Origin: Azospirillum isscasi
GTDB taxonomy: Bacteria; Pseudomonadota; Alphaproteobacteria; Azospirillales; Azospirillaceae
DNA length: 37,900 nt
Assembly (NCBI RefSeq): GCF_030849505.1
Contig: NZ_JAUJFI010000043.1
Span: 1 to 37,900, forward strand
Direction of reading: 5' to 3'
In this document: in pieces, positions 15,720-22,697 of the stretch
How positions within the stretch are numbered: the first letter of the stretch is position 1
How the letters are laid out: every line of letters starts with the position of its first letter
Notes under the pieces: model-generated
The model's database searches: none
Told to the model about the DNA's origin: nothing
The model's input: only the letters and a program-made list of their open reading frames with translations
Translations under genes and position numbers: made by a program

Positions 15720-16385
15720 TCACTCCGCGCGGGAGCCGGGGTTGCCGATCATCGTCAGGAACTCCCGCCGGGTCGACGGGTCGGTGCGGAAGGCGCCCAG
15801 CATCCGGCTGGTCACCATGGTGACCCCGGTCTTGTGCACGCCGCGGGTGGTCATGCACTGGTGCTGCGCCTCGATGACCACGGCGACCCCTTGGGGCTGG
15901 AGCACCTGATCGATGGCGTTGGCGATCTGCGCCGTCATCTTCTCCTGGATTTGCAGGCGCTTGGCGTAGGCGTCCACGAGGCGGGCGAGCTTGGAGATGC
16001 CGACGACCCGGTGGCGGGGCAGATAGGCGACGTGCGCCTTGCCGATGATCGGCACCATGTGGTGCTCGCAATAGGATTCCAGCCGGATGTCGCGCAGCAC
16101 GACCATCTCGTCGTAGCCGTCGGTCTCCTCGAAGGTGCGCTTGAGGATTTCTTCCGGATCGATGGTGTAGCCGGCGAAGAATTCCTCGTAGGAGCGGACC
16201 ACCCGGTCCGGCGTGCCGGCCAGCCCCTCGCGCGACGGATCGTCGCCGGCCCAGCGGATCAGGGTGCGGACGGCCTCTTCCGCTTCGGCACGGGTCGGGC
16301 GCGGGGGCTCGGTCTGGATGGCGCCGGTGGAATGGCCGGGGCCGCGGAGGATGTTGTCGGCGTGCGGGGTCTTGGAAGCCGTCAC
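15720..16385 (-). CDS. folE: GTP cyclohydrolase I (canonical)
   Basis: A 221-residue enzyme that makes dihydroneopterin triphosphate from GTP, the first step of folate synthesis. Zinc ligands are C106 and H109 in '[12 protein letters not shown]' and C177 in 'HQCMTTRGV'. '[27 protein letters not shown]' and '[23 protein letters not shown]' are standard. The start is taken as GTG 16385 ([13 protein letters not shown]), with AAAGG about 9 bases upstream; longer starts would translate a non-homologous repeat region. It ends 12 bp from the convergent mini regulator. It is the likely housekeeping copy, while the copy at 12782 sits in the signalling operon. Confidence 0.95.
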   Translation of the reverse strand: MTASKTPHADNILRGPGHSTGAIQTEPPRPTRAEAEEAVRTLIRWAGDDPSREGLAGTPDRVVRSYEEFFAGYTIDPEEILKRTFEETDGYDEMVVLRDIRLESYCEHHMVPIIGKAHVAYLPRHRVVGISKLARLVDAYAKRLQIQEKMTAQIANAIDQVLQPQGVAVVIEAQHQCMTTRGVHKTGVTMVTSRMLGAFRTDPSTRREFLTMIGNPGSRAE

Positions 16386-16688
16386 GGGGCGAAGCCTTTC
16401 GATTCCTGGTCCTGGTGCATGGGTCCTGGTGCATGGGTCCTGGTCACATGCGGGCCGGCGCTGCGGCACCCGATGCCAGAGCCGGCTTGTCAGGTATACA
16501 TACGACCGGCAGCGCACCCGGATCACGGGAATCATCGGGACGGCTGACGGATGGCAGATCGGAGTATGGCGCAAGTGGTGCCGAACGCCTCACAGTCAAG
16601 GCGCCTGGGTCGGCCTTTCAGCGCACCCTGCGGCGATTGGTTGCACGCCCCGGGTGGAATTTCAACGCTGTTCGCCGGGGCGGCGGCG
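16386..16688. other. 303-bp non-coding stretch upstream of folE
   Basis: It lies between the folE start and the apaG stop, both genes on the minus strand, so it should hold the folE promoter and leader. It contains the 14-bp tandem repeat at 16405-16444 and an AT-rich GTATACATAC patch near 16494. No protein-coding region or clear terminator was recognised. Confidence 0.6.
16405..16444. repeat. 14-bp tandem repeat in the folE leader
   Basis: Unit CCTGGTGCATGGGT occurs at 16411-16424 and 16425-16438, flanked by partial CCTGGT copies at 16405-16410 and 16439-16444. It lies 20-60 bp upstream of the folE start on the transcribed side. Confidence 0.85.
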
Positions 16689-17081
16689 TCAGTTGAGCTG
16701 GCGGGGCTGGTGCGGGCTGTCCAGCGAGAAGGCGGGGACCGCCACGTCGAAGGCTTCGCCGTCCCCCGTTTCGAATCGGTAGGACCCGACCATGATGCCC
16801 GACGGCGTGGGCAGCGGCGTTCCGCTGGTGTATTCGAAGCTTCCGCCGGGTTCCAGCACCGGCTGTTCGCCCACCACGCCCGGCCCGCGGACCTCCTGCA
16901 CGCGCCCCAGCGCGTCGGTGATGTGCCAATAGCGTGTGCGCAGCCGGACGGTTTCCTGGCCTTCGTTCTCGATCCGGACGTGATAGGCCCAGACATAGCG
17001 GCTTTCGGCGGGCATGGACTGCTCGTCGAGGAAGACGGGCTGGACGGTGACGCGGATCGCGCGGGTGACTTTCGTGTACAT
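16689..17081 (-). CDS. apaG: ApaG domain protein
   Basis: A 130-residue protein with the single ApaG fold (fibronectin-like beta sandwich). Diagnostic parts are '[76 protein letters not shown]'. In E. coli the gene lies with apaH and ksgA and has been linked to Co2+/Mg2+ sensitivity; the biochemical role is unsettled. The ATG at 17081 gives [17 protein letters not shown], the usual N-terminus. Here it stands alone upstream of folE on the same strand. Confidence 0.95.
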   Translation of the reverse strand: MYTKVTRAIRVTVQPVFLDEQSMPAESRYVWAYHVRIENEGQETVRLRTRYWHITDALGRVQEVRGPGVVGEQPVLEPGGSFEYTSGTPLPTPSGIMVGSYRFETGDGEAFDVAVPAFSLDSPHQPRQLN

Positions 17082-17496
17082 GGCGGCACTCCCGGCCCAG
17101 AGAATAGGGGCGGGGGAAAGCGCCTGTCCAGTGGCGGAGCGGGGGACACCCCCTCCGGATGCCTGGCGCGGTGGGACGGGTGCTGCGGCGATGCATGTGG
17201 GACACACCGGGAAGCCATGCGCGCAGGGTGGGTTCCGGTCCGTCCACGATCGCTTGAACCCCCTGTCCGCTGATGATATATGCGAGGTCCCCGCAACGGC
17301 CGATGAGCCTTGCCCATGTCTCGTCCGCACACCATCAGCATCCGACGACGACGCCACTCCGCGCTGCGCGCGGGTGCGGCCGTCCTTGGGTCGCGTGCGG
17401 ACGCTTCGGGTTTCCGCCGGCACTGATCCGGCGCTCCCCCGGCGCGGCGGCGCGGTCCGCCTCCGACCACAGTCCTTCTGCCGGGAAGCCCCTGAC
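17082..17496. other. 415-bp gap between apaG and the GNAT gene
   Basis: A divergent gap. It holds a good forward promoter at 17254-17282. Downstream of it is an open frame (ATG 17303) rich in His near its start, whose stop overlaps the GNAT start codons. No other feature was recognised. Confidence 0.5.
17254..17282 (+). promoter_or_regulatory. Sigma-70-type promoter with long leader to the GNAT gene
   Basis: TTGAAC (17254-17259) and TATATG (17277-17282) have a 17-base spacer. Transcription would start about 205 bases before the GNAT start, leaving a long 5' leader. Confidence 0.55.
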
Positions 17497-18156
17497 ATGA
17501 TGATCTCCCTGGAAGAGCCGCGGCACGACGCGGCAATCGAAGCCCTGCTCGACCGGTCCTTCGGCCCGGATCGTTTCAAGAAGACCGCCTACAAGCTGCG
17601 GGAGGGTGTCGCCCCGATCCCGGAACTCGGCTTTGTCGCCATCGAGCATGACGAGTTGGGCAACGAGATCCTGGAGGGCACGATCCGCTATTGGCCGGTG
17701 ACCATCGGCGGCACGGTGCCGGCGCTTCTGCTTGGCCCGATCGCGGTGTCGGACCGGCTGCAGGGTGGCGGGCTGGGCAGCAAGCTGATCCGGATGAGCC
17801 TGAACAAGGCGGCGGCTCTGGGCCACCGGGCGGTGATCCTGGTGGGTGATGCGCCCTATTACGCACGGTTCGGTTTCACGCGGGATCTGACTCTGGACAT
17901 GGCTCTGCCGGGTCCGGTGGACCTCGACCGTTTCCTGGGCCTGGAGCTGGTCCCCGGCGCCCTGGCCGGTGCCGCCGGTATGGTCAGCGCCCCGGCTGCC
18001 GACGAAGGTTGCGCGGCGCCCGCTGGCGAGGCTGTCCTGACGGAGACCTCGGGCGGCGCCCTGTTTCCGCGTCTGATCACCCCCTTGGTCTCGGTTTTCG
18101 CCGCGGCCCCGCGGGAACTTGCGGAATCCCGTCTGTGGCATGCTCGAACCGCTTGA
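17497..18156 (+). CDS. GNAT-family N-acetyltransferase (YhbS-like)
   Basis: A 219-residue protein. The GNAT core is in residues ~5-150: '[28 protein letters not shown]', then '[51 protein letters not shown]'. The '[11 protein letters not shown]' stretch is the acetyl-CoA pyrophosphate-binding loop. The YhbS-type 'YYARFGF' motif is intact. The last ~60 residues are Ala-rich and not typical of the family. Two adjacent ATG codons mark the start, with GGGAAG about 10 bases before. The substrate cannot be told. The stop codon lies within the promoter of the following tRNA gene. Confidence 0.85.
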   Translation: MMISLEEPRHDAAIEALLDRSFGPDRFKKTAYKLREGVAPIPELGFVAIEHDELGNEILEGTIRYWPVTIGGTVPALLLGPIAVSDRLQGGGLGSKLIRMSLNKAAALGHRAVILVGDAPYYARFGFTRDLTLDMALPGPVDLDRFLGLELVPGALAGAAGMVSAPAADEGCAAPAGEAVLTETSGGALFPRLITPLVSVFAAAPRELAESRLWHARTA

Positions 18157-18181
18157 AAGCGGCGGAAGCGTCGCCTATAAA
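18153..18181 (+). promoter_or_regulatory. Sigma-70-type promoter of tRNA-Gly
   Basis: TTGAAA (18153-18158) and TATAAA (18176-18181) are separated by 17 bases, and the tRNA begins 10 bases after the -10 box. The -35 box overlaps the GNAT stop codon. Confidence 0.75.
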
Positions 18182-18191
18182 CATGCGGCGC

Positions 18192-18265
18192 GCGGGTGTA
18201 GCTCAATGGTAGAGCAGAAGCTTCCCAAGCTTACGACGAGGGTTCGATTCCCTTCACCCGCTCCA
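18192..18265 (+). tRNA. tRNA-Gly (anticodon CCC)
   Basis: A 74-nt cloverleaf including CCA. The acceptor stem GCGGGTG pairs with CACCCGC. The D arm is GCTCAATGGTAGAGC; the anticodon loop TTCCCAA carries CCC, reading GGG; the T arm has GGGTTCGATTCCC. Confidence 0.96.
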
Positions 18266-18383
18266 AACTTTCCTTGAAAATCAGAAACCTGCTGAAACCT
18301 GCGATTCAGGTCATACAGGCGTTCGGGGTGGCCGCGGATTCTCATCCGACGGCCCAAACCCCGTTTTCTCAAGCACAGAGTTT

Positions 18384-18611
18384 TTACCGGCGCTTGCCGT
18401 TGTCAGAGGTCAAGGCGCCCACCGCCGCACCCGCCGCACCGCCGATCACGCCACCCATCACGGCGCTGCCGCCCGTCAAGGCACCGACCGCCGCACCGCC
18501 CGCCGCGCCGATAGCGCCGCCGGAAAGCGTGCGCTGCTCGCGGTGGCTGAGGTTCGAGCAGCCCGCCAGAACAAGGCCGCCAACCAGGATCACTGCCAGT
18601 TTCTTCACCAT
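18384..18611 (-). CDS. Small glycine-zipper lipoprotein
   Basis: A 75-residue protein. The start MVKKLAVILVGGLVLAGC is a lipoprotein signal with lipobox LAGC (Cys18). The rest is a glycine-zipper region with regularly spaced Gly and Ala ('LSGGAIGAAGGAAVGALTGGSAVMGGVIGGAAGAAVGALTSDNGKRR') predicted to insert in or pack against the outer membrane. Similar small proteins are abundant in alphaproteobacteria and have no agreed function. The gene is monocistronic and convergent with tRNA-Gly. Confidence 0.82.
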   Translation of the reverse strand: MVKKLAVILVGGLVLAGCSNLSHREQRTLSGGAIGAAGGAAVGALTGGSAVMGGVIGGAAGAAVGALTSDNGKRR

Positions 18612-19030
18612 GGTCCTACCCGTTTTCTTCCCTGCATTCTTGGGTGGCCGTCCGTCCTGAAGACCGGCGGCCAAGCTTGCGCTCGTGACGCATGCTTACG
18701 GATCAAACACGTTTTTGCGTGTGACTATTCCGGGGTAGGAAACCGCCATTCCCACCCCAAAGAGGGTAGGGGGCGGAGCAGGCCGCCGCCGCATCGGGCC
18801 GGCATCCAAGACATTGGAGACATCGGCGAGAACATCGGCGGGATACATCGGAAACGGCTAAAATTTTCTTCAATGACTTTGGTTATTGCTTGTTTACCTT
18901 TTGCTGCGTCGAAACGTTCCACAATGGCCGGCACAGTTTCCCCTTTACAACATCCATGCCGCATGGAAGGTTAAGTGTCGTAACGACCTGCGCGACACGA
19001 AGGACGCAGGCTCACCGGAAACGTTCCAGG
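18612..19030. other. 419-bp gap with AT-richer segment and one inverted repeat
   Basis: A divergent gap between the lipoprotein and the unknown 125-residue gene. It contains an inverted repeat, GGGGTAGGAA (18732-18741) and TTCCCACCCC (18749-18758), 9 of 10 matched, and repeats of ACATCGG around 18818-18850. The stretch 18840-18960 is notably AT-richer than its surroundings. A minus-strand frame 18934-18725 (GTG start with AAAGGGG before it, 69 residues) might be a small gene but has no recognised homology. Confidence 0.4.
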
Positions 19031-19408
19031 ATGCCCACCATGCTGCACCCCTCCAGGCCGCAGGCCCTTGCCGTCACTCCGGCCAGCCGTCCGAGTGACC
19101 GCCGCGAACGGCACCCGTTGCAGCCGGTCAATGGTCTTCCCGGCGCCCCCGCTTTCGAACGGTCGGACGCCGCCACCCATCCCACCGCCCATTCCGCTTC
19201 CCAGATCCGGGCGGTTTCCGATCCGGAGCCGCTCGCCCGGGTCATCCATATGGCGACCACCGGCGTGTGGGTGGTGAAGCGCCATGGCCGGATGGTGGAG
19301 ATCGGCGGGCGGTACCACTGGGATTGCCAGCGCGAACTGGCCTCGGATGCCCGGCGCGCGGGCGTCGCCCTGTCCGATCTGGTCGTGAACACCGGCAGCC
19401 ACGTCTGA
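19031..19408 (+). CDS. Hypothetical protein, 125 residues
   Basis: Not recognised. The first ~65 residues are Pro/Ala/Arg/His-rich and probably disordered. The last ~55 look folded: 'PLARVIHMATTGVWVVKRHGRMVEIGGRYHWDCQRELASDARRAGVALSDLVVNTGSHV'. There is no signal peptide. The start is uncertain (ATG 19031 or 19040; ribosome site weak). The stop is followed 28 bp later by a strong terminator, which supports a real transcript in this direction. Confidence 0.5.
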   Translation: MPTMLHPSRPQALAVTPASRPSDRRERHPLQPVNGLPGAPAFERSDAATHPTAHSASQIRAVSDPEPLARVIHMATTGVWVVKRHGRMVEIGGRYHWDCQRELASDARRAGVALSDLVVNTGSHV

Positions 19409-19435
19409 ACCGGCGACGGGAACCCTGGCAGCAAA

Positions 19436-19467
19436 AAAGGAGCGGCGCTTGTGGGCGCCGCTCCTTT
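19436..19467. terminator. Bidirectional intrinsic terminator
   Basis: A perfect 13-bp stem AAAGGAGCGGCGC / GCGCCGCTCCTTT with a 6-base loop, and runs of A and T on the two sides. It separates the convergent 125-residue gene and the ABC transporter operon. Confidence 0.85.
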
Positions 19468-19495
19468 GCGGTTCGGAGACCGGCCATGGGCCGCG

Positions 19496-20284
19496 TCAGC
19501 GTTCCATGGTCACCGCCTTGATGGTCTCCACACGGATCTCCTCGGTCAGCCGCTCCTTGTAGGCGGCGAATTCCGGGGTGGTCTTGACCTTGTAGGACCG
19601 CGGGTGCGGCAGCTCGATGGGGATGTCGCACTTGATGCGGCCCGGGCGGGCCGACATCACCACCACGCGGCTGGCCATGAAGATCGCCTCGTCGATGTCG
19701 TGGGTAACGAACATCACCGTCTTGCGGTCGGCCTCCCAGATGCCCAGCAGCAACTCCTGCATCAGCTCGCGCGTCTGGTGGTCCAGTGCGCCGAAGGGCT
19801 CGTCCAGCAGCAGCATCTTCGGGTCGTTGGCCAGCGCGCGGGCCAGCGCCGTGCGTTGCTGCATGCCGCCCGAAAGCTGGGCCGGGTGGTGGTTCTCGAA
19901 CCCCTTCAGCCCGACCTGGGCCAGGAAACGGTCGGCGACCGCCAACTGCTCCGCCCGCGGCAGGCCGCGCTCGCGCAGGCCGAAGCAGACGTTGTCGCGC
20001 ACCGTCAGCCAGGGGAACAGCGTGTAGGACTGGAACACCATGCCGCGGTCCGGTCCGGGGCCGGAGACCGCCTTGCCTTCCAGCAGCACCTCGCCGGCGC
20101 TGGGGGTTTCCAGCCCGGCGACGATGCGCAGCAGCGTGGACTTGCCGCAGCCCGACGGCCCCAGGATGGTGATGAAGTCGTTGTCGGCGACCTCCAGGCT
20201 CGTCGGCTCCAGCGCGCGGGTGGGCGCCGTGTTGTTGCGGCCGGGAAAGGTCTTTTCGACGTTGCGGATGGACAGCTTGCTCAT
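19496..20284 (-). CDS. NitT/TauT-family ABC transporter ATP-binding protein
   Basis: A 262-residue ATPase. Walker A is 'GPSGCGKST', the Q-loop is in 'MVFQSYTLFPWLTV', the signature is 'LSGGMQQR', Walker B is 'MLLLDEPFGALD', and the switch His is in 'FVTHDIDEA'. The C-terminal part with 'RPGRIKCDIPIELPHPRSYKVKTTPEF' is typical of the SsuB/TauB/NrtD group. It starts 9 bp after the permease stop and is the last gene of the operon. It powers import of the substrate delivered by the binding protein at 21244-22194. Confidence 0.95.
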   Translation of the reverse strand: MSKLSIRNVEKTFPGRNNTAPTRALEPTSLEVADNDFITILGPSGCGKSTLLRIVAGLETPSAGEVLLEGKAVSGPGPDRGMVFQSYTLFPWLTVRDNVCFGLRERGLPRAEQLAVADRFLAQVGLKGFENHHPAQLSGGMQQRTALARALANDPKMLLLDEPFGALDHQTRELMQELLLGIWEADRKTVMFVTHDIDEAIFMASRVVVMSARPGRIKCDIPIELPHPRSYKVKTTPEFAAYKERLTEEIRVETIKAVTMER

Positions 20285-20293
20285 GGCCGGCGC

Positions 20294-21082
20294 TTATCGT
20301 CCTTTGGCCCACGGGAAGAGACGGGCGTTGAGAGCCCGGAACAGCAGGTCGGTGATCAGCCCGATCACGCCGATCACGAAGATGCCGAAGATCATCTGGC
20401 CGGTGTCCAGGAAGCGCTGGGCGTCGATGATCATGTGGCCGATGCCGCGGGACGCGCCCACCAGTTCCGCCACGATCACGTAGGTCCAGGCCCAGCCGAG
20501 CACGAGGCGCAGCGCCTCGAAGATCTGCGGGGCGGCGGCGGGCAGCAGCACGCGCAGCACCACCCCGTCGCGCTTGGCGCCCAGCGTGTAGGCGGCCTCC
20601 ACCAGATCGGTGCGGATGCCCGACACGATGACCGTCACCATGATGACGAGCTGGAAGACCGAGCCGATGAAGATGACCAGGATCTTCTGCAACTCGCCCA
20701 CCCCCGCCCACAGGATCAGCAGCGGGATGAAGGCCGAGGCCGGCAGATAGCGGGCGAAGGATACGAAGGCTTCGAAGAAGCCCTCCACCGGCTTGAACGC
20801 CCCCATCAGGATGCCCAGCGGCACGGCGAGGGCGGCGGCCATGACGAAGCCGGCGAAGACGCGCCAGACGGTGACCGCGATGTCCTCGGCGAAGCCGAAC
20901 TCCCGGAACAGCGCGATGCCCGCCGCCAGCGTGTCGCCGGGCGAGGCCAGGAACAGCGGCTTCACGAAGCCGCCGTAGGTGGCGATGCCCCAGCCCAGGA
21001 AGAACAGCACGAAGCAGGAAATGCCCAGCACCGTGCGCAGCGCCGGCGCGACCGGCTTCAGCGGAGTGAAGAGGGGGGACAT
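20294..21082 (-). CDS. NitT/TauT-family ABC transporter permease
   Basis: A 262-residue inner-membrane protein with about six helices. The EAA loop reads 'RTDLVEAAYTLGAKRDGVVLRVLLPAAAPQIFEALRLVLGWAWTYVIVAELVGASRGIGHMI', characteristic of SsuC/TauC-type permeases. The start MSPLFTPLKPVAP at 21082 is preceded on its strand by little ribosome-site signal; a start at 21127 would run into the repeat. A large palindromic repeat separates it from the binding-protein gene. Confidence 0.93.
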   Translation of the reverse strand: MSPLFTPLKPVAPALRTVLGISCFVLFFLGWGIATYGGFVKPLFLASPGDTLAAGIALFREFGFAEDIAVTVWRVFAGFVMAAALAVPLGILMGAFKPVEGFFEAFVSFARYLPASAFIPLLILWAGVGELQKILVIFIGSVFQLVIMVTVIVSGIRTDLVEAAYTLGAKRDGVVLRVLLPAAAPQIFEALRLVLGWAWTYVIVAELVGASRGIGHMIIDAQRFLDTGQMIFGIFVIGVIGLITDLLFRALNARLFPWAKGR

Positions 21083-21117
21083 GGGATTGGTGGACCGTTG
21101 TCGGGTTTGGAAAGCAC

Positions 21118-21206
21118 TTGCCCCCACCCCAGCCCTCCCCCGCGTCGCAGGGGAGGGGGCCGGATTCCCTCCCCTGCGACGCGGGGGAGGGTCAGGGAGG
21201 GGGCAA
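21118..21206. repeat. Large intergenic palindrome (REP-like element)
   Basis: Two perfect 25-base arms, 21133-21157 and 21167-21191, with a 9-base loop. A further 8-base perfect outer pair (TTGCCCCC at 21118-21125, GGGGGCAA at 21199-21206) is joined by a short mismatched part. The arms are CCCTCCCC...GGGGAGGG in character, like dispersed intergenic palindromes. It lies between the binding-protein and permease genes of one operon. Confidence 0.9.
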
Positions 21207-21243
21207 CAGCAGCAGAACTGTACCGTCTTACTTCACGGCCGTC

Positions 21244-22194
21244 TTACTTCACGAAGGACGCATCGGTCATGCTGTCCAGGCTCGGCGGGGCCTTGCGGAT
21301 CAGCTTGGCCTCCAGCATCACGTCCTGAACCTCCTTGATGAAGGTCGGCATGGTCTTGGTCAGATACTCGACGTTGCCGGCCTTGTCGTACCAGCGCACG
21401 AACTTGGCGGAGGCGGCGAACTGCTCCGGCGTCTGGTTGACGTCGCGGCCCATGATCTCGAAGGCCTTCTTCTCGTCCTTCCTGATCTCGTCCAGCGCCT
21501 CGAACCAGCTGTCCACGAAAGCCTTCACCACCTTCGGGTTCTTCTGGATGTAGTCGGGCTGGAAGGCCAGCGTGTCGATGATGACGCCCGGCGTCTGGTC
21601 CGACGTGACGATGATCTTGCCCTTGGCCTCGCGCACCTTCGACAGGTAGGGCTCGTAGGTCACGGCGGCGTCGAACTGGCCGGCGACGAAGGCGTTGGCG
21701 GCGTCGGACGGCTGCAGGTTGACGGTCTGCACGTCGCCGATCGACAACCCGTTCTTCTTCAGCACATAGGCCAGCCAGAACTGCGGCACGCCGCCGTACT
21801 GCACGGCCACCTGCTTGCCCTTCAGGTCGGCGAGGCTGTTGACCGCGTCGCGCACGACGATGCCGTCGCCGCCGTGCGAGCTGTCGAGCACCAGCACCTG
21901 CGTCACGTCCACGCCGGAGGAGGCGTAGAGCAGGTGCGTGTCCACCGTGGTGGTGATCGCCTGCACCTCGCCCGCCGCCATCGCCTGGTGGCGGTTGGAG
22001 GTCGGCATCTTCTTGATCTCGACCTCGATGCCGTTCTTCTTGAAGATGCCGGTTTCCTTGGCCAGCGTGATCGGCGCGAAGCCGGTCCAGCCGCTCATCG
22101 CCACGGTCACCTTGGTCTGCGCCGAGGCCGAAACCGCGCACAGCCCGGCGACCGCCGCCGCCAGGGCTCCGGCCATCCACGACGTCTTCCTCAT
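21244..22194 (-). CDS. NitT/TauT-family ABC transporter substrate-binding protein
   Basis: A 316-residue periplasmic protein. The signal peptide is MRKTSWMAGALAAAVAGLCAVSASA, with cleavage before QTKVTV. The mature protein has 'SGWTGFAPITLAKETGIFKKNGIEVEIKKM', 'GDGIVVRD', 'VNSLADLKGKQVAVQYGGVPQFWLAYVLKKNGL' and 'AFVAGQFDAAVTYEPYLSK', as in the SsuA/TauA/ThiY fold. Candidate substrates include sulfonates and small nitrogenous compounds, and the sequence does not decide. CAGGGAGCGGGGG precedes the ATG. The 15 bases over its stop codon are duplicated just downstream (21223-21237 and 21239-21253). It is the first gene of the operon. Confidence 0.92.
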   Translation of the reverse strand: MRKTSWMAGALAAAVAGLCAVSASAQTKVTVAMSGWTGFAPITLAKETGIFKKNGIEVEIKKMPTSNRHQAMAAGEVQAITTTVDTHLLYASSGVDVTQVLVLDSSHGGDGIVVRDAVNSLADLKGKQVAVQYGGVPQFWLAYVLKKNGLSIGDVQTVNLQPSDAANAFVAGQFDAAVTYEPYLSKVREAKGKIIVTSDQTPGVIIDTLAFQPDYIQKNPKVVKAFVDSWFEALDEIRKDEKKAFEIMGRDVNQTPEQFAASAKFVRWYDKAGNVEYLTKTMPTFIKEVQDVMLEAKLIRKAPPSLDSMTDASFVK

Positions 22195-22469
22195 GATCCC
22201 CCGCTCCCTGTTTTAAAAGTTCTGAGACCGCGTGGGGGCGGGTCGCCGCCCACGCATCCGTGTGCCGCATTGTGCACGCGGGCGGGGCGGGTGGGAAGGG
22301 ATGGGCGGCGACGGGCGCGCAAGCCTGACCTTCGTCGGATGGGCCGAACGGAAGCTGTTGCCGCCAAAGGCTTATTGGATGCTTCCGTGCCCAATCCATA
22401 TACCAACTGAACAAATCGCAACGGGTGTATGCCGTTCTTTTGGGCAGCGCAGAGGGGAGGCCGGACAGG

Positions 22470-22691
22470 ATGCGCGCGATGGACCCGATGAACCCGATGG
22501 ACCGCCAGCGGACGCTGGACTATTTCGAACGACTCGGCCGGGACAAGGTGCGGCTGTACAGCGCGATCGACTGCGACCGCTACCTGGGCGGCTGGCAGGT
22601 GCGTGAACTGGCCGACCAGTGGCTGGCCGAAAAGGCCGCGGAGGAGCGCCCCGTGCCGCTGTGGCGGCGGCTCGCCATCCGGCGGCGCTGA
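22470..22691 (+). CDS. Small hypothetical protein, 73 residues
   Basis: Not recognised. The sequence MRAMDPMNPMDRQRTLDYFERLGRDKVRLYSAIDCDRYLGGWQVRELADQWLAEKAAEERPVPLWRRLAIRRR looks like a folded, mostly helical, basic-ended protein. A strong ribosome site (GGGGAGG) lies 9 bases before the ATG. It is divergent from the ABC operon and converges with the hybrid kinase, with only 6 bp between stops. The ribosome site and protein-like composition support a real gene. Confidence 0.6.
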   Translation: MRAMDPMNPMDRQRTLDYFERLGRDKVRLYSAIDCDRYLGGWQVRELADQWLAEKAAEERPVPLWRRLAIRRR

Positions 22692-22697
22692 TCCCCC

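Noticed and set aside
16386..16560. THF-II-type riboswitch upstream of folE
   Set aside because: Such elements are known before alphaproteobacterial folE, and GATGATTC occurs in the leader, but I could not find its pairing partner or the rest of the consensus. A covariance-model search would decide.
17303..17500. Histidine-operon-type leader peptide
   Set aside because: Only a few His residues, no terminator after it, and the downstream gene is an acetyltransferase, not a his gene.
18720..18760. Intrinsic terminator at the GGGGTAGGAA/TTCCCACCCC repeat
   Set aside because: No T-run follows the stem on either strand, and it lies upstream of both flanking genes; an operator is more likely.
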